This document shows, piece after piece, positions 37,489-50,291 of a stretch of DNA of 64,000 nucleotides. Under the pieces are notes generated by a model. That model made no database searches, was not told where the DNA came from, and saw nothing but the letters and a program-made list of their open reading frames with translations. Source of the DNA: Diplosphaera chodatii (lineage: Eukaryota; Chlorophyta; Trebouxiophyceae; Prasiolales; Stichococcaceae); the NCBI GenBank assembly GCA_032358165.1, contig JAALGY010000031.1:1426001-1490000 (forward strand), written 5' to 3'. A program made the translations under genes and the position numbers. Position 1 is the first letter of the stretch. Each line of letters begins with the position of its first letter.

Positions 37489-37781
37489 TGTCTAGACCCT
37501 GCTCCTAGCCCTTTGGCATGATTATTGGTTGAGCAGCAGACAAGCATTCTTTGCAAGGAACAGCTGCATGCTGCCTCGTGACTTCTGACACATCATTTGC
37601 CCTACCCTTTCGATCTGAGGTCAAGGCAGGGCAAGCTGACAACTCCCCGCCCATGCATGCCGCATCTGAACATGCTGCACGCGCACCAGACCATCACTTG
37701 CTTCCTGCACTTGCTGTGCTGGGGCTCTGCAGCTGCATGCACAGCTGTGGCAGCCAGGCCGCCGCAGCACAGGCTGTGCAG

Positions 37782-40700
37782 TCAGGGGCGCCCGCCGCGA
37801 CCACGTGCAGCGCCACCCCTGCCCGCACCCCTGCCAGCACCCCGCGCGCGGCCGCCACCCCTGGCGCCGGCCCCGCCGCCCGGCGGACCGCCGGGGTGCG
37901 CGGGCTGCTGCAGGTGGTGGGGCTGCGGCTGGTGCAGGTGCTGCGAGGGGGGGCCGCCCCGGCCGCCACGGCCCGGCGCACGCTGCAGGGGGCCCCGCCC
38001 ACGCCTGCGCATCCAGGCACCACCATTTGGCAGCTGATACTTATTCCGGAGCTCACCACTGCTGTCTGGCCGCGCGTCCGCAGCCATACGCTGGCACAGC
38101 CTGGAGTGGCGGACCACATTGCAGCAGTGATGCGAGAAGAAGCAAAGCATGCGCACCCGCCATGGCGGCCACCACCATATTGCTGGCATGGCGCTGCCGA
38201 CGGGGGCAGATGGAAGTCCTGTGGCGCTGGTGCCTGCCCGAATGCGCCAAATTGCTGCCGGCTGAGGAGCTGCTGCTGCGCTGTCGGCGGACCCCGCTGG
38301 CTCCTGCAGTTCACACGCCGCCATTGTCGTCCTTTTGCCCACCGATTGACTCTCGTGCACTCACTGTCAGTCTGTCTTGTTTGCAACTGTTGGTGTGAAG
38401 TGGCTGTCGATGCTGACGCATGAACATTGCACCGTGGCGGCGGGCGCGTAGTCGAACACAGGCCGCCCTCCACCGCCAGCATGGTCTGTATGCTCTGCAG
38501 CGCATCCGTCAGCGGCGCCGGCAGCGCCACCGTCGGCCGCTCCACCTGCGTGCGGCCGACTCTTGCGGGTTGGCCCGTATATGATAGCCGGACATCAGCA
38601 GCCAAATCTGGCCATGCGTGCTGCACTGCAGGTTTCATGCCAACAGCACCACGGTCACTGTGACACAGGAGCACAGGTCAATCATGTTGGGTGGCGACCT
38701 GTCCAAGCCCAGAGCAACATGTGAACCTGCACATCGATGGTTGATGCCGCTGGTTGCACACCTTGAAGGCAAAAGCGGCTGCAAGACGGCAGCGCAGCAC
38801 GGCCAGCTGCGGGGGGCGGCCCTGCGGCACCCGCAGCTTCAGCCAGTCGTCCACCAGCAAAGCCGGCTGCGACTCGCCTGCCTCCGCGTCCGAGCCGCTG
38901 GCATCCCCGTCACCCTGAACGTCAGCAGCGGCTACTTTTGGCATGAGCCTACATCTCCTGAGAGTGCAGATGAGGATGGAAGGCCATCAATCAGACCTGC
39001 TTTGTGCAGGAGCGCACACAGTGTGGCATCCGCTGTCACGCACTGCACACGCACCGGCAGTGGCAGCTGCAGTCGCGTGGCTACCAGCGGCAAAAAGTGC
39101 GGCGGCACCGCTGTGCACGCGTGCACATACAGATGTGTCTCCTGCCGCGTGAGCTCCTGCCACCACATGTCCGCACGCGGTCAAATACACCCGTTGCAGG
39201 ACATCCTGGTAGCTGAAGTGTGCCACATGCACAGCCGACAGATCAAACAAAAAGGCTAGGAAGAGGGTGGGCATGTGGCACCTGAAACACGAAGGCTGGG
39301 GCGGCAGGACCGCCGGGCGCGGATGCACCGCCATTGATGGAGCTGCCATGTATACGCACCTGCTTTGTGAGAATGCTTGTCACCACGTTCGTCGATGCTG
39401 ATGTTGGTTACATTCGACTCAGTGCTGGGCAGCTGCGACACAGCAATGGCATCGTTCGCATGCGCACCCGCTCATTCTTGGCCGTGATGAGCGTCGCAAA
39501 TCTGCTGCGTGCATCAGTGGGGGCACGCTCCTGCGGCGCCCACGCCCACAAGGGGTACGTGCCGCACGCCTGCACAGCGGGTGCAGGAGAAACATTGGCA
39601 TGTTGGCTGCGACTGTTGAAACCTTACTACAGCCCATTCATCCACACGCATTGCATGTAGCTTGGTGGCACATGTGCAGTGTCAGTGGTATAACTTCATT
39701 CCATGCAGAACAGCTTCTCACATGACGGTGCCACTACAGCAAGCATAAGCACATGCGCACAACATTCAGCTGCAGGGCAGATCTTGCCCAGGGAGCGCAC
39801 GCGAGGTCTGGCAATGTCTGGTGCACTGCAAGCCGATGCCGGTCACAAAGCAGGTGGGTGGCCAGGGGTACACACCAGGACGCAGCGCACGAGGCCCACG
39901 TCGCGGGCGGCGGGGGAGGCGTCCCCCAGGGAGCGCACCAGCCGCCGCCCCGTCAGCTCCCCCAGCAGCTGCTGCCGCATGCCGTCGATCATGGACAGCG
40001 TGCCCGCCGACAGGAAGTTGGCCGCGCAGTACGCGCGCTCCTGGTGCGCCTGCACCCAGCATGGACATGGCGTCAATGGAGGGCAGACTTGTTTGTTGTG
40101 ATGAGCAAACGTGCGTCATCAGCACGGCAACGTCAGCAGCAGGCACCGGCAATGCAGCGTATGCTTGGTGAGCTGGCAGGTAAGATGTTGTCGTCGATTC
40201 TTGTGGATGACCGACGCCTGTGGCCGCCTGATGGACGCCATCTGTCAGTGCCGGCAGCCCCGCGGCTGACGCACCTGCCTGGCGGCGGTCCAGCCGCGGT
40301 GGGCGGCCGCCAGCGCCAGGTGGTCGGACCCGCCGCCCGCCGCCGCCGCCAGCCGCGCCCTGGCCGCCGCCGCCGCCCGCCGCGCACCCGCCTCCGTCGG
40401 CAGCACCCACGGGTCCCTGCAGCGCACGCAGCCGGCGGGTTGTGGGGATGCTGGTTGAGGGCACTTGCTCCCTGTTCAGCATTCACACCGTGGGTGTGGG
40501 CATAGCCCGACAGGCTGTCATGTCACACAAATCGATCCTGCTAAGCCACGAAACTCTCTGCATCAGCCTCCTTCTGCTGCCAAAAAGCAACTGCATGGGC
40601 CCATGCCATCACCCTGACTGACGTCGCACCTTCCAGCGCAGCAAGACATCAAGCAAGCAGGCGAGCCCACCGGTATGCGAGGCTGCAGGCGATGGTGAGC

Positions 40701-43700
40701 AGGGGGTCCAGGCAGCGGAACAGCACGCCGTACAGCAGCAGCTTCCCGGCGGCGGGCGGCAGCGGCAGCGCGGCCAGGTGCCGCCCCAGCCGCGTCAGCG
40801 CCTCGCTGCCCGGTGTGGACCTGCCAAAGTGACGGGCACGACTGAACCACGATGTCGCAGACTGAGTTGCACACCATCGGACGCGAGCGAGGAGGTGTCC
40901 TTGCGCTGCCCGTGTGTTCACAGTTGATGAAGGTGCAGCTTGCAATGGAGCCAGGAGCGTCGCGGCATGCATGCAGCAACCTGTGGCTGCCACACCACCC
41001 AACAAAGTCACAGAGAGCTCATCCTGAGCGAGCCACTGGTGCACTCTGCGTGATCAGAGCAACCGTTGGTGCCTCCTACACACGCACGTGAGGGCGCCGA
41101 TGAGCTGCAGCGAGGACACCGCATGCCGCACAACTGCGTCTGCCGGCGGCTCCACCGCCTTGCCCAGGAACGCTGAGATGCCGCCCGCCTGGGTGCCGCC
41201 CTCCAGCAGCTTGACCTGGACGGGAGGCAGCATGGCCCGCTGAGCAGGCATGTGGCTGACAGACTGTAACACGTGCCTTGGAGGTGACCGACCTGGCGTG
41301 GGACGCTGCACGGGGAGCTGTCGAAGCACAGTCAACTGCAAGCAAGAGCGTGGTTTTCCAGCGCAGTATTGCCACAGATGCCAAGGCGTTGGACACACAG
41401 CACCTGCAGGCACAGCTCGTCGAGGTTGGTGCGGTGCAGCTCGGGAAGCTGGAAGGGCGCCAGCTGCGCCGCCCGGGAGCGCGAGTACAGGTGGAACGCC
41501 ACGCCCGGCTGGCACCGCCCCGCACGCCCCCGCCGCTGCTTCTCGCTTGCCGCTGAGATCCATGTTGACTGCAGTATGTAACATTTGACAGGGTCGTGTG
41601 AGCACTACCACTGCGGCTTCAGCTGCGTCGCTTGCAGACACATGCAAAGCGCCATCACCGTCAGTGCTTTTACATTAACTTCAACGGATATGACAGGTCC
41701 GACGACACAGCAAATGCTTCACCATGACACAGAGATGCGAGCAGGTACCGCACCTGCAGGGTGGAGACTGCGGTGTAGGGATCAAAGCTCTTCTCCTTGA
41801 GGCGTCCGCTGTTGATGACGGTCACAACATCATCGATGGTGATGGCTGTCTCGGCTGCACACATTTTCCAGAGCCATCTCGCCTCCGTCTGATTCCACAG
41901 GATTAAAGGGCGAGGTGTATGACGAGGGACGTATGTCAACCATCCAGCAGGCCAGCGCACCGATGTTGGTCGCCAGCACGATCTTTCGTGTGCCGGCCAG
42001 CGGCCGAACAAACACGCGCCGCTGCTCAGCTGCCGGCACCATGGAGTGCAACGGCAGCAGCAGATACCTACGAAACACACACATGCTGCTTGTTGTGGTC
42101 ACCAACATGGCTTGTCGTGACCACAGTCGACAACACGACCATTCCCGGTCCCACCTTGTAGCCGGTAAGCTGGCCTCCAGGCGGTCCTTCAGGCGCATGA
42201 TGTCATCCCAGCCAGGCAGGAACACCAGAACTGCGCCCTGCACGTCTGGTGATGTGCCCTTGCCAGCAGATGACGCATGGGCAAACCGCCCTTCGCAGCA
42301 GATTGCCTGCAGCAGGCTCTCAATGAGCTCCAGGTCAACCTGCAGGCAGCACCGTGGAAATCTCTAGCGTATCGGACCAGCAGTTGCACACCCCACTAAA
42401 TGCTGATGTTTACGGCAGTGTCTACCATGTACAACCCTCTGTATGCTTGCATAGCATGCACTCTGAGGTCAGGACCAGGTCCAAGCATCACGGGATGAAA
42501 CCCGTATCACTGTCACCTCATCAGCGTCGTTGTCAGCCATGTAGGCGGACAGAGCGGCGCTGGTATCCACCGCCTCGGTTGCCTGCGCCGCTGCACCCTC
42601 AGCGTCTGCGAGTGCTGCAGCAAGCTGCTCATGTCCAAACCTGTGCACCAGACCAGACAGGCATATTGTCAATGCAGCCCGCCCAATGAGACTGCCTCGT
42701 TTTGCAACAATTGCTTCGTGCATATTATGTGTCGGCGGCCCACACGTGCAGCGTTTGAACTGTACACCAAGAGGCAAAGGTACGAGGCTTCATACTTGGC
42801 AGCCCAGCCGGCGGCTGTGGAGCCATCGTGCGAGGTGACGCGCACATCTGCGCCATTGGCCAGCAGCGCGGACACTTCTGCATCACGGCCACGGCCCGCT
42901 GCTGCCATGAGTGCTGTGGCCCCTGCAGCCATTCCTGGACTGCTTTGGAAGCTGACAACCACACAGCATGGTCTGCCGCCGGGCTCAGATTCCTGCGGGT
43001 GGGAAACGTCGCACAGGAAATCCTCTCCTAGGGTGGACGGACCGCCGCACCTGTCTGGGAGTGCTGCACGTTGATGGCGGGCGCATTGGCCCGCACATCG
43101 TCATAGCTGGCTGCACCAGTGGTCTCGAGCAGCACATCCCATGCTTCCTCGCTGTTGTTCACAAACGCCGACATGATAGCCTCCTCCACGGCTGCACGCT
43201 CCTGGGGCTCCACCTGCAACAACTCGCGCCTCTGGGTGTGAGTGCTTGGCGTCCTGGCCGGTGCAGTAGCACGGTCAATACTCCGAAGCAGGTGCAGCGT
43301 TCCACAACGCCAACCCCCTGGGTGCACCTGCTGTCTGCCATTGGCGATGCCATTGTGCGCCACCTGCCCGCGGCTGTTATGCTGGTGCCCATTCTGGCTG
43401 CTGCCGCTGGCATTTGGTGCTTCCACGATGCGCAGGACGTCCTCCAGGTACAGGTCCTCCACAGGGTGTGTGAAGCCTGCGCGAGGCAGGGGAACAGGTG
43501 GCCGCCGCCTGACGAGGTCAGTAGGTTTCTCTAACCTGGCGAAATGCAGCAACTGATCAGTAGTTGTTCGAAGAGGATGCAGTCCAGCACAAAAGTGCGA
43601 GTGTGCACGCAAGGGCTGCTCACCAGGGACGCGTACAATTGGGCAGCCGCCAAAGTAGCCGCTGAACAAGTCCTCGTGCAATGTGGCGGACATGAGCACC

Positions 43701-45577
43701 AGCCGCAGGCTGGGCTGCTTGGGGAGCAGATCGCGCAGCATGATCAGAAGGAAGTCTGCATAGCGGTCGCGTTCATGGATCTCGTCCACCAGGATGTGCG
43801 TCACGCCCTGCAGGGGGTTACCGATGGCGTAACTGGCACAGCACTGAATTAAGGGCTGTAGGACGTCCCTTGACAGACCGGCATGCTCATTTGTCATGCA
43901 ATACGCTTGGGCAGGTGTAAAATGAGGTTGGTCGGCAGCACCTGCAGCCCATCGCCCTGGGTCAGCATCCGCAGCAGCACGCCATTGGTGCAGAACATCA
44001 GCGATGATTGTGGACCGCCCCTGCACCCAGACCGTCAGTTTGAGCACGCCTCGCCACCGCTCGTGAAGCTGAGCATATGCGTCTCACCTGCAACATGGTG
44101 CAAATGCCAGCTGGTGGCTGCACCTCATCCTCAAGCTGCTAAGCATGCAAGGCTGCCGCGCACTTGGTGTCCAGGCGGATGGTGTAGCCAATGTTGTCGC
44201 CGATCTGCTCGCCCCGCTCCTGCGCAATGCGCTCTGCGACGCTCACAGCCGAGATGCGGCGCGGCTGCGTGCACATGATGCGTGCGCCGCGGCCAGCACC
44301 CCACGCCTCCTCCAGCAGCATCTGTGGAACCTGCCAGCAGGTGCCACTGACCGTCATTTGCCTAGACACTTTGCTGGCGGGCAGGCATTGGGCACAGCCT
44401 GAGCTCTGAGTCGCTTGCCAGTGCCTCGCAGAGCTGGCAGCTGTATGTCACAGTACCTGAGTGGTCTTGCCGCAGCCAGTCTCGCCAGCAATGAGCACCA
44501 CCTGGTGCTGCCCCACTGCTGCCAGAATCTCATCCCTGCACACACGCTGATCGTCTTTTGATTGTCAGTCATACCGTGTTCCCTGAACCCTTGGCCTGCT
44601 TGTTTGGACACGTCGACAAGACGAGATGCGATGCCACACAGTACCTGAACGTCGAGATGGGCAGCTTTGCACGGGCTGCAGCCAGGGTCCTGACATCGGC
44701 TCGAGCCTGCTGCCGCTGCCAGGCTGCCTGCTTTGCTGCAACAACCGCTGGCGGCAGGTCTGCTGCCGTGGGTCCAGCAGGCACAGCGCGTCCACGAGAC
44801 TGCGTGCCTTTGCCCGCGGCCTGAGGCGGATCTGCCTCTGCACCTCCGTCAGCTGCCGATCTGAGCTCAGCAGGCGTTGGGGGGAATCGCTGCATGCATG
44901 AGACAGCCGACTATAGTCAGCAGCTCTGTCATGACGCTCAGTACCGTGTCGGCGACTCCACGGTCCTCCACTCACCGAGAAGTGGGCATCGAGTGCGGCT
45001 GCAGATGTTGGCTCAAGCGACAGCTGCATGGCATGGCCACGAGCTGCAGAGGCCCGTGGCTTGTACACATGAATGCGTCGCCTTACGTCCTTCCTATACA
45101 ACCGTTTTCCCTTTGAAGCCGTGACAGCCATGATACATGCGGCCATGAGCCAGATTGGACGCAGCAGAGATCTTGCGCACACATGGCATGTGTGGTCCTC
45201 ACCCATGGCTTTTCGACGTGAACCCGTATTTGCGACACTGATCGTGAATGACAGCTCTGTCATGATTGCTCAAGCCCGGAGGAAAGACGTGCTCTGCATG
45301 GATGATCATGCCGTGGGCGTGTGGTGACACACCGCTGGTACAATGCATGAGGGATGATGTTGCACATCGCTGCGCATGCATAACCACACATCACATGGTA
45401 CATCACTGTTCTAAATCACTGCTCCAAGCATCAGCAGGCACCTGTTGCATCACTCTGCTGGAACTGCTCCAGTTCCCGAGTGATGTCGATCCGTGTTTGC
45501 TCGTCCACAGGCCTCAGTCCCGGCTTGATGCGGCCCCTGCCTCGCCCTGCACCAGGCGAGGGCGTGTCCCTTGCCAT
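37782..45577 (-). CDS. DEIH-box RNA helicase, NIH/DExH6 type, with R3H domain, ankyrin-like insert and RGG tail
   Basis: The 1227-residue product has an R3H nucleic-acid-binding domain ([20 protein letters not shown]), motif [24 protein letters not shown], motif II DEIH in [16 protein letters not shown], motif III SAT, an ankyrin-like insert ([20 protein letters not shown] plus ANGADV), [42 protein letters not shown], then the HA2/OB region and a GRG-rich C-terminus. Minus-strand exons: 45577-45442, 45293-45203, 45081-44976, 44889-44645, 44535-44457, 44330-44164, 44020-43942, 43807-43624, 43476-43364, 43213-43051, 42922-42796, 42640-42517, 42339-42155, 42067-41961, 41854-41754, 41568-41404, 41215-41088, 40820-40671, 40416-40275, 40049-39876, 39569-39468, 39359-39282, 39156-39055, 38914-38762, 38545-38433, 38303-38157, 38004-37782. 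All phases agree. This domain order matches plant nuclear NIH. The exact RNA substrate is unknown. Confidence 0.92.
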
Positions 45578-46241
45578 CACGGAGAAGCGACGCAGGTTGC
45601 AAAGTGACTCGTGATGTGACCAACTGACCATGCACCAGAACCTTTCGGAATTATACAAGGGCCCCCGATTTGTACCATCCATCCCCCGGGGCTCCTAAAG
45701 AAGGTCAAGACTCCGAGGGGAATACTAGAATAACTGTTACATAAGGCCTAAACCCTAACCCCTAAACAAAGCGTTTGAGCGTTTCTAGCCCGCTGAGACG
45801 CTAGCGCGACGCGCCACGCGATTCAGCGTGGTCGATTTGGTCTGAGAACACCGGTAAACTGTGCGGAATGCGCTGCAAATGGTGCGGCGCCTCGCGGCGC
45901 GCTGTTCATGGCCGGAACGATTATACGGTTATCGACCCCCAGTCTTGACCAGATTTAGCTGCTGCGTCCATCCCCTTGCATCCATCTCCCCCGGCTTCTT
46001 CAATTACCCTCCCAATGCTTATGCATGCAGCCTCAAGCAGTGTGTCCCGATCATCAAGGAATACGACATTTGCAGTCCGAAGACTCCACAGAGATGCACC
46101 GCAAGCATTGCTGACCGTGCCAACGAATTCGGACTGAAATTCACAGTTTCAGACATGAGCAGACGGTACCAGTTTTGAAACCGCTCAGAACCCTGAAAGG
46201 ACACGCATGAACACATCCTCGCACATGAATGATGTCCCCGT
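45578..46241. other. Intergenic region upstream of the DEIH helicase
   Basis: 664 nt, AT-richer than the flanks, containing the telo-box-like tract. A (+) open frame at 45861-46178 (105 codons) has no recognisable domain and no clear gene context; I do not call it. The (-) membrane gene ends at 46242. Confidence 0.4.
45747..45767. promoter_or_regulatory. Telomere-like / telo-box element upstream of the DEIH helicase
   Basis: Three imperfect copies of the plant-type telomere unit (CCCTAAA on this strand) lie about 170 nt upstream of the helicase ATG. Short telo-boxes (AAACCCTAA) are known promoter elements in plant translation and replication genes. It could also be an interstitial telomere remnant. 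Confidence 0.5.
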
Positions 46242-47644
46242 TCAGATCCGTGCTGACGCTGGCGTGGTCGGACCAGAGCAGTTCCCGATGAGCTGGTGGC
46301 CGAACGGGCCGGAACACTCGTACAAGTCCAGCAGCTCGTTGGTCATTGTGCCTGTGATGACGACCACATTGGCGGCTAGGAATGCCACGTCAAAGTAGGT
46401 GGCATGCGAAAAGTCGCATGTGTCCGGGTCTATCTGGTACTGCAGCAAAAATGCCCGTCGGTGGCCATGCTCCATCCGGTACACAAACCACACGACGTAG
46501 AAGAAGGCGATGAGCTACAGTGCAAGGAAGTTGGCGCTCATCAGCTAACCGGTCCCATCGTTTGCGATACTGGTTGCATGGCATGACTTGCACCTGCAGA
46601 TTGTTCGCGTCCTGTCTTGAGACACAGTGCATCGTCTACCTGGCGAGCGCCACAAAAGAATATGGCAAAGTATGCGGCGCCCGAGATCCTCGGCCAGGCT
46701 GTGCCAAAAACATAGTTGCCAAGCCCGTTGGCCTTGTTTGCTCCATCCTGCCAAGCACACAATCGTCGGATGTTTATATGTAGCCGTACAAGAAGCATTT
46801 CAATAGACCTGATGTGCAAATGGGGCACGCCTATATCGTACATGACATTCATGTCAAAGCGCTTACCTCTAGCTTGTCAGGCCACTCCGTGCGCATCGCA
46901 TCGACGATCAAACCGTTTGTGCCAATCAACAGGCAAAACTGCAGCAGCGACAGCGCGAGACTGCGGTTGAAAGGCAGCCTGTGATTGAGGGCATGCCATG
47001 CCAGCATCGTGGCCGTGCCCAGGCCCAACACATTGGCAATGACCGCGTCCCAGTCATGTGTGATGCCCGACAGTTTGATCAAGCGCCACTGACCCTGCAG
47101 GAGTCATGTTCATCAGATGGCGTCATGCTGCCATATGTGATACGTTCCAGGTTGAGCACAACAACTGCAGGATATACGCACGTTTCAGCGCTTGCATGCG
47201 ACGCACCTGAGCCAGTGCCACGAATGAGCAAATGCGGTCCACTGTCACAATGGCGTGCCGATGCCGCACCCAAAAGGAATGCTTGATGTGAATGGCGTAG
47301 AGCAGAACAAGGTGCGCGACCATGTAGATAGAGACGTACCCTGTGTCCCACCTGCACTATCAACGGGTAACAGCTGACCGCTGTCATGTGTCGAGGGCTT
47401 GCACATCCACGAGGTGCAGCATGCAGTAAAGCAGCGCCACTCACCACGGGTTGATCCGCCACACTCTGACGACCCATGACAAGCCAAAGAAGAAGTTGAC
47501 GATTGTGATGTAGTAGTCTGTGTTGAAGTAAGCTCGTGCGAAATGCTCCTGGTACAGCTGCTCATACACTGGGCTTGAAAACTCCAGCCACTGGATACAG
47601 GGGCAGTCAGCACCGTCAGCAAATCTGCCGTCCCAGCGTGTCAT
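46242..47644 (-). CDS. Multipass membrane protein, unknown family
   Basis: I do not recognise this protein. The model gives about 317 residues with at least six hydrophobic segments: YYITIVNFFFGLSWVVRVW, VSIYMVAHLVLLYAIHI, AVIANVLGLGTATMLAWHAL, LALSLLQFCLLIGTNGLIV, ISGAAYFAIFFCGAR with LIAFFYVVWFVY, and VAFLAANVVVITGTMTNELL. The C-terminus carries Cys residues (YECSGPFGHQ, GNCSGP). Minus-strand exons: 47644-47445, 47351-47207, 47094-46867, 46747-46640, 46514-46242, with phases agreeing. The frame stays open upstream of the chosen ATG, so further 5' exons are possible. Location and activity are unknown. Confidence 0.7.
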
Positions 47645-48154
47645 GATGCAATCGAGCTGTTCTCTGAAGCTCCATGGTAGCGTGCTGCCAATTTGTCAAG
47701 GGGTTTCAAAGTGCTGCATTGAGCAATGCCGCACCGCGCAACCTCACCTGGACAACCATTACCCCGCTGCAACAGGATTGGGCCCACACAGGCTCCGAGG
47801 TTCATACGCGTGATGCTGCCGACTTGCTTTTCATCCAAAACGCTGTGCCGAGGTGCAGATGTGAAGCCGAGTGCTCTCACCATCAAGTCCTCAGCACATG
47901 CCACACATCACGAACCACAAGGTAAAGACGTACAGAGCTCTACAACGTCACTACATTAGCTGCTGGGAGGCGGTATGCGGCGCTTTGATCGGGTGAGGCT
48001 CATGCACGCGACAATGCGAGCGCAACCTGGACCTACTGCTTGTTCCAGCCTGGCATTGGCAATTGTGGTAGGTCATGTGTTCAGCCTCCACCCTGAAGCA
48101 AGGCGACAATTGCTGAGCAACCTTCCCAATTCCATTTCCAAGACGGCCCTCAAT
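47645..48154. other. Region between the membrane-protein gene and the VPS36 stop
   Basis: About 510 nt. It may hold a missed 5' exon of the membrane-protein gene and the VPS36 3'UTR. Open frames here show no recognisable domain. Confidence 0.4.
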
Positions 48155-50291
48155 TCAAACTCGTACAGCATCAGCTTCCGCGAAGAAGTTTCTGAAGAAC
48201 CGCAGCCCCTCGGGACCGTCGTCGCGGCAGAGCATGCCGGCAGCCTCTGCCGTGGCCAGATGCGCCTGCGCAATGGCCAGAGGCACGTGCAGAGCTGCCG
48301 CAGCGCTGTGGGCACTCAGTGCGGGGCCCAGGCCCTCGCCCCTCACCAGCTCCACCACGCGGGCGCAGACCTGCAGGGGTGTTGGAAGAACTCTGTTGAT
48401 GCTGCCTGTGCAAGCTGATCTGCATGTGGTGCTGCAAATTACATCGTGGCGCATCTCAAATCGAACACTATTGTGGTCTGTCGTACACAATCGGGCAGTC
48501 GCCAGGAGCTGCCACACCTCCTCGGTGCTGTGAGACAGGGATTGCAGCACCCGCACGCCATCAGCGAGCTCCCGCAGCTCCAGGGGTGCCCCCACCTTGC
48601 CAAAGTGTTTGACTGCCTGCACGATGCCAGGCAGAAGGTGGCAGAGCCTCGCACGGCACGTGTCGAAAGCTGTGTGTGCTATCAGATGCTGCGCTCATGT
48701 GTAGGCTTCAACTGTGCGCCTCAGAAGCAGGACCTGGAGCAGGTCATCAGGCGACACAAGCTCGGTGCCGCGAGCACGGTTGAAGAGGCAGTACACATCT
48801 GGCAGTGTCATCATGCCGCCCGCACGCTCCAAAGGCACCCGCAAAAAGTCCGCCAGCTGCACAGCAGTGGGTGAATTCAGCACGCGCTGCTCTGGCTGCC
48901 AACTATGGTCAAGCAGGGCGCCAGCAGCATGGATGCAGCACACATGTGTGAAGGCACTTGGCCATCAAGTCACCTGCTGGGCGAGCGCTTTGTGGTACTT
49001 TCGCCCCGCTGTCTCCTTCGTCACGGGCGCGGCGATGCCCATGCTGACAAGATCATCTGTCAGGTCGACGGCCATGACCTGGAATGGGGGCCACACGGGG
49101 TCAACAGCACAACGTCACGTGTGCCCAAAGGGTAGCGCATAGCATGCGGCTGTGCCTGACCACAGGCTGCACAGGTTGCTGCGCATGCACGACACACCTC
49201 CTGACTGCCAGGCTCAGGCGGCTGGCGGGCAAGCTGCAGCCGAAACTGCTCGGCCAGGTCCACCATGGCCTGTGCCTGCGCCATGAGTGCCTGCAGGTCG
49301 TGCAATGCTGTGTCCAGCACCCTGCAGTGTGGTGTAAAGTGTGTCAGGCTGCAAATCTTGCCTTGCATCTGGCAACTTGCTTCGTGTGGCAACCTGAAGA
49401 GAGCAGGCCAGTGCACACGACAGCACCGCATGCCTCTGGCACTGCAAGTGGGCGATGGTCACCGATCTGCGGTTGCTGCTTTCTGCTGCTCACGGGCGAT
49501 GAGGCCCGCCACGCCGCTGGGTGCCGCTGACCACTGCACTGGGCTGGCCGCCTGTCGTTGCTGTCGTGGCAGCTGATGGCCTTGCTGCTGCTGCTGCTGC
49601 ACTGTCTGGTTCGACTGCTGTGGCGGTCGCACGTACACTGCACAGTGTTGCTGTGAACCCAGCTGTGGGGCTGCCTGCGCCTGCGCGTGTCCAGACACCT
49701 GCCGTACGCCTGCAGGCGCATGCTGTTGATGCGTGAAGAAGTCCTTTGATCGGAGATACGCTGCAGGCGGTCCCTCTGGCTGATGCACTGGGGACGCTGC
49801 CCCCTGCCTGGCGCCCTGCCTAGCTTGTGCTTGGGCCACGCCGCTGGCAAGAGGGCTGAAGTTGTGCCTTGCACCCTGCAGGTACAGTATGCTGGGCTTC
49901 GAAATCAGTTGTACATCTGTGTGCACAGCAGGACTACCCACAGTCTTCGTGGTCCTGCAGGAAACCCTACGCAAGCATGTCACAACGCACCCGGTCGTGC
50001 GCAGGTGGTAGCTCAGTTGCATGTTCGTAGGCCTGCTCGACCGGCACCCAGTCCGTTTCCTCGCCAGCACTCGCATGGTCGAGCAGCCACTGAACTGCCT
50101 GCTGTAAGCCTGCAACCCAGCATCAGCAGTGGCGTGTAAACATGTGCAACTACGCTTCAGCTGACAGTTTCAGCAGTCATGTCACCACCTGCAGAGTGCG
50201 TCGCGGAGATGGCTGCTGAGGCGGCTTCGTAGCTATAGCCAATGTCGATAAGCTGTGCCAATAGCAGATCTGAACTCTGGCCAGCTTGCAT
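48155..50291 (-). CDS. VPS36: ESCRT-II subunit VPS36 with N-terminal UBA domain instead of GLUE
   Basis: ESCRT-II acts at endosomes to sort ubiquitinated cargo. The 433-residue model begins with a UBA-like domain ([20 protein letters not shown] and [13 protein letters not shown]), then [18 protein letters not shown], a Gln/Ala-rich linker of about 120 residues, and the EAP45/Vps36 core: [95 protein letters not shown], and the second winged helix ending in LLCRDD-like [14 protein letters not shown]. Minus-strand exons: 50291-50189, 50109-49991, 49875-49463, 49321-49198, 49078-48974, 48856-48734, 48616-48518, 48370-48155; every phase agrees. Plant and animal VPS36 carry a PH-like GLUE domain at this place, which I cannot find. 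Confidence 0.88.

Noticed and set aside
37551..38423. (+) frame rich in Ala/Pro/Thr opposite the DEIH helicase tail
   Set aside because: The minus strand gives an in-phase GRG-rich tail with proper splice sites; the (+) frame is its shadow.
45747..45767. True chromosome end (telomere)
   Set aside because: Only about three imperfect units, flanked on both sides by ordinary genes.
45861..46178. 105-codon (+) open frame in the intergenic space
   Set aside because: No domain, no transcript evidence and no clear splice context. It is left as unassigned.
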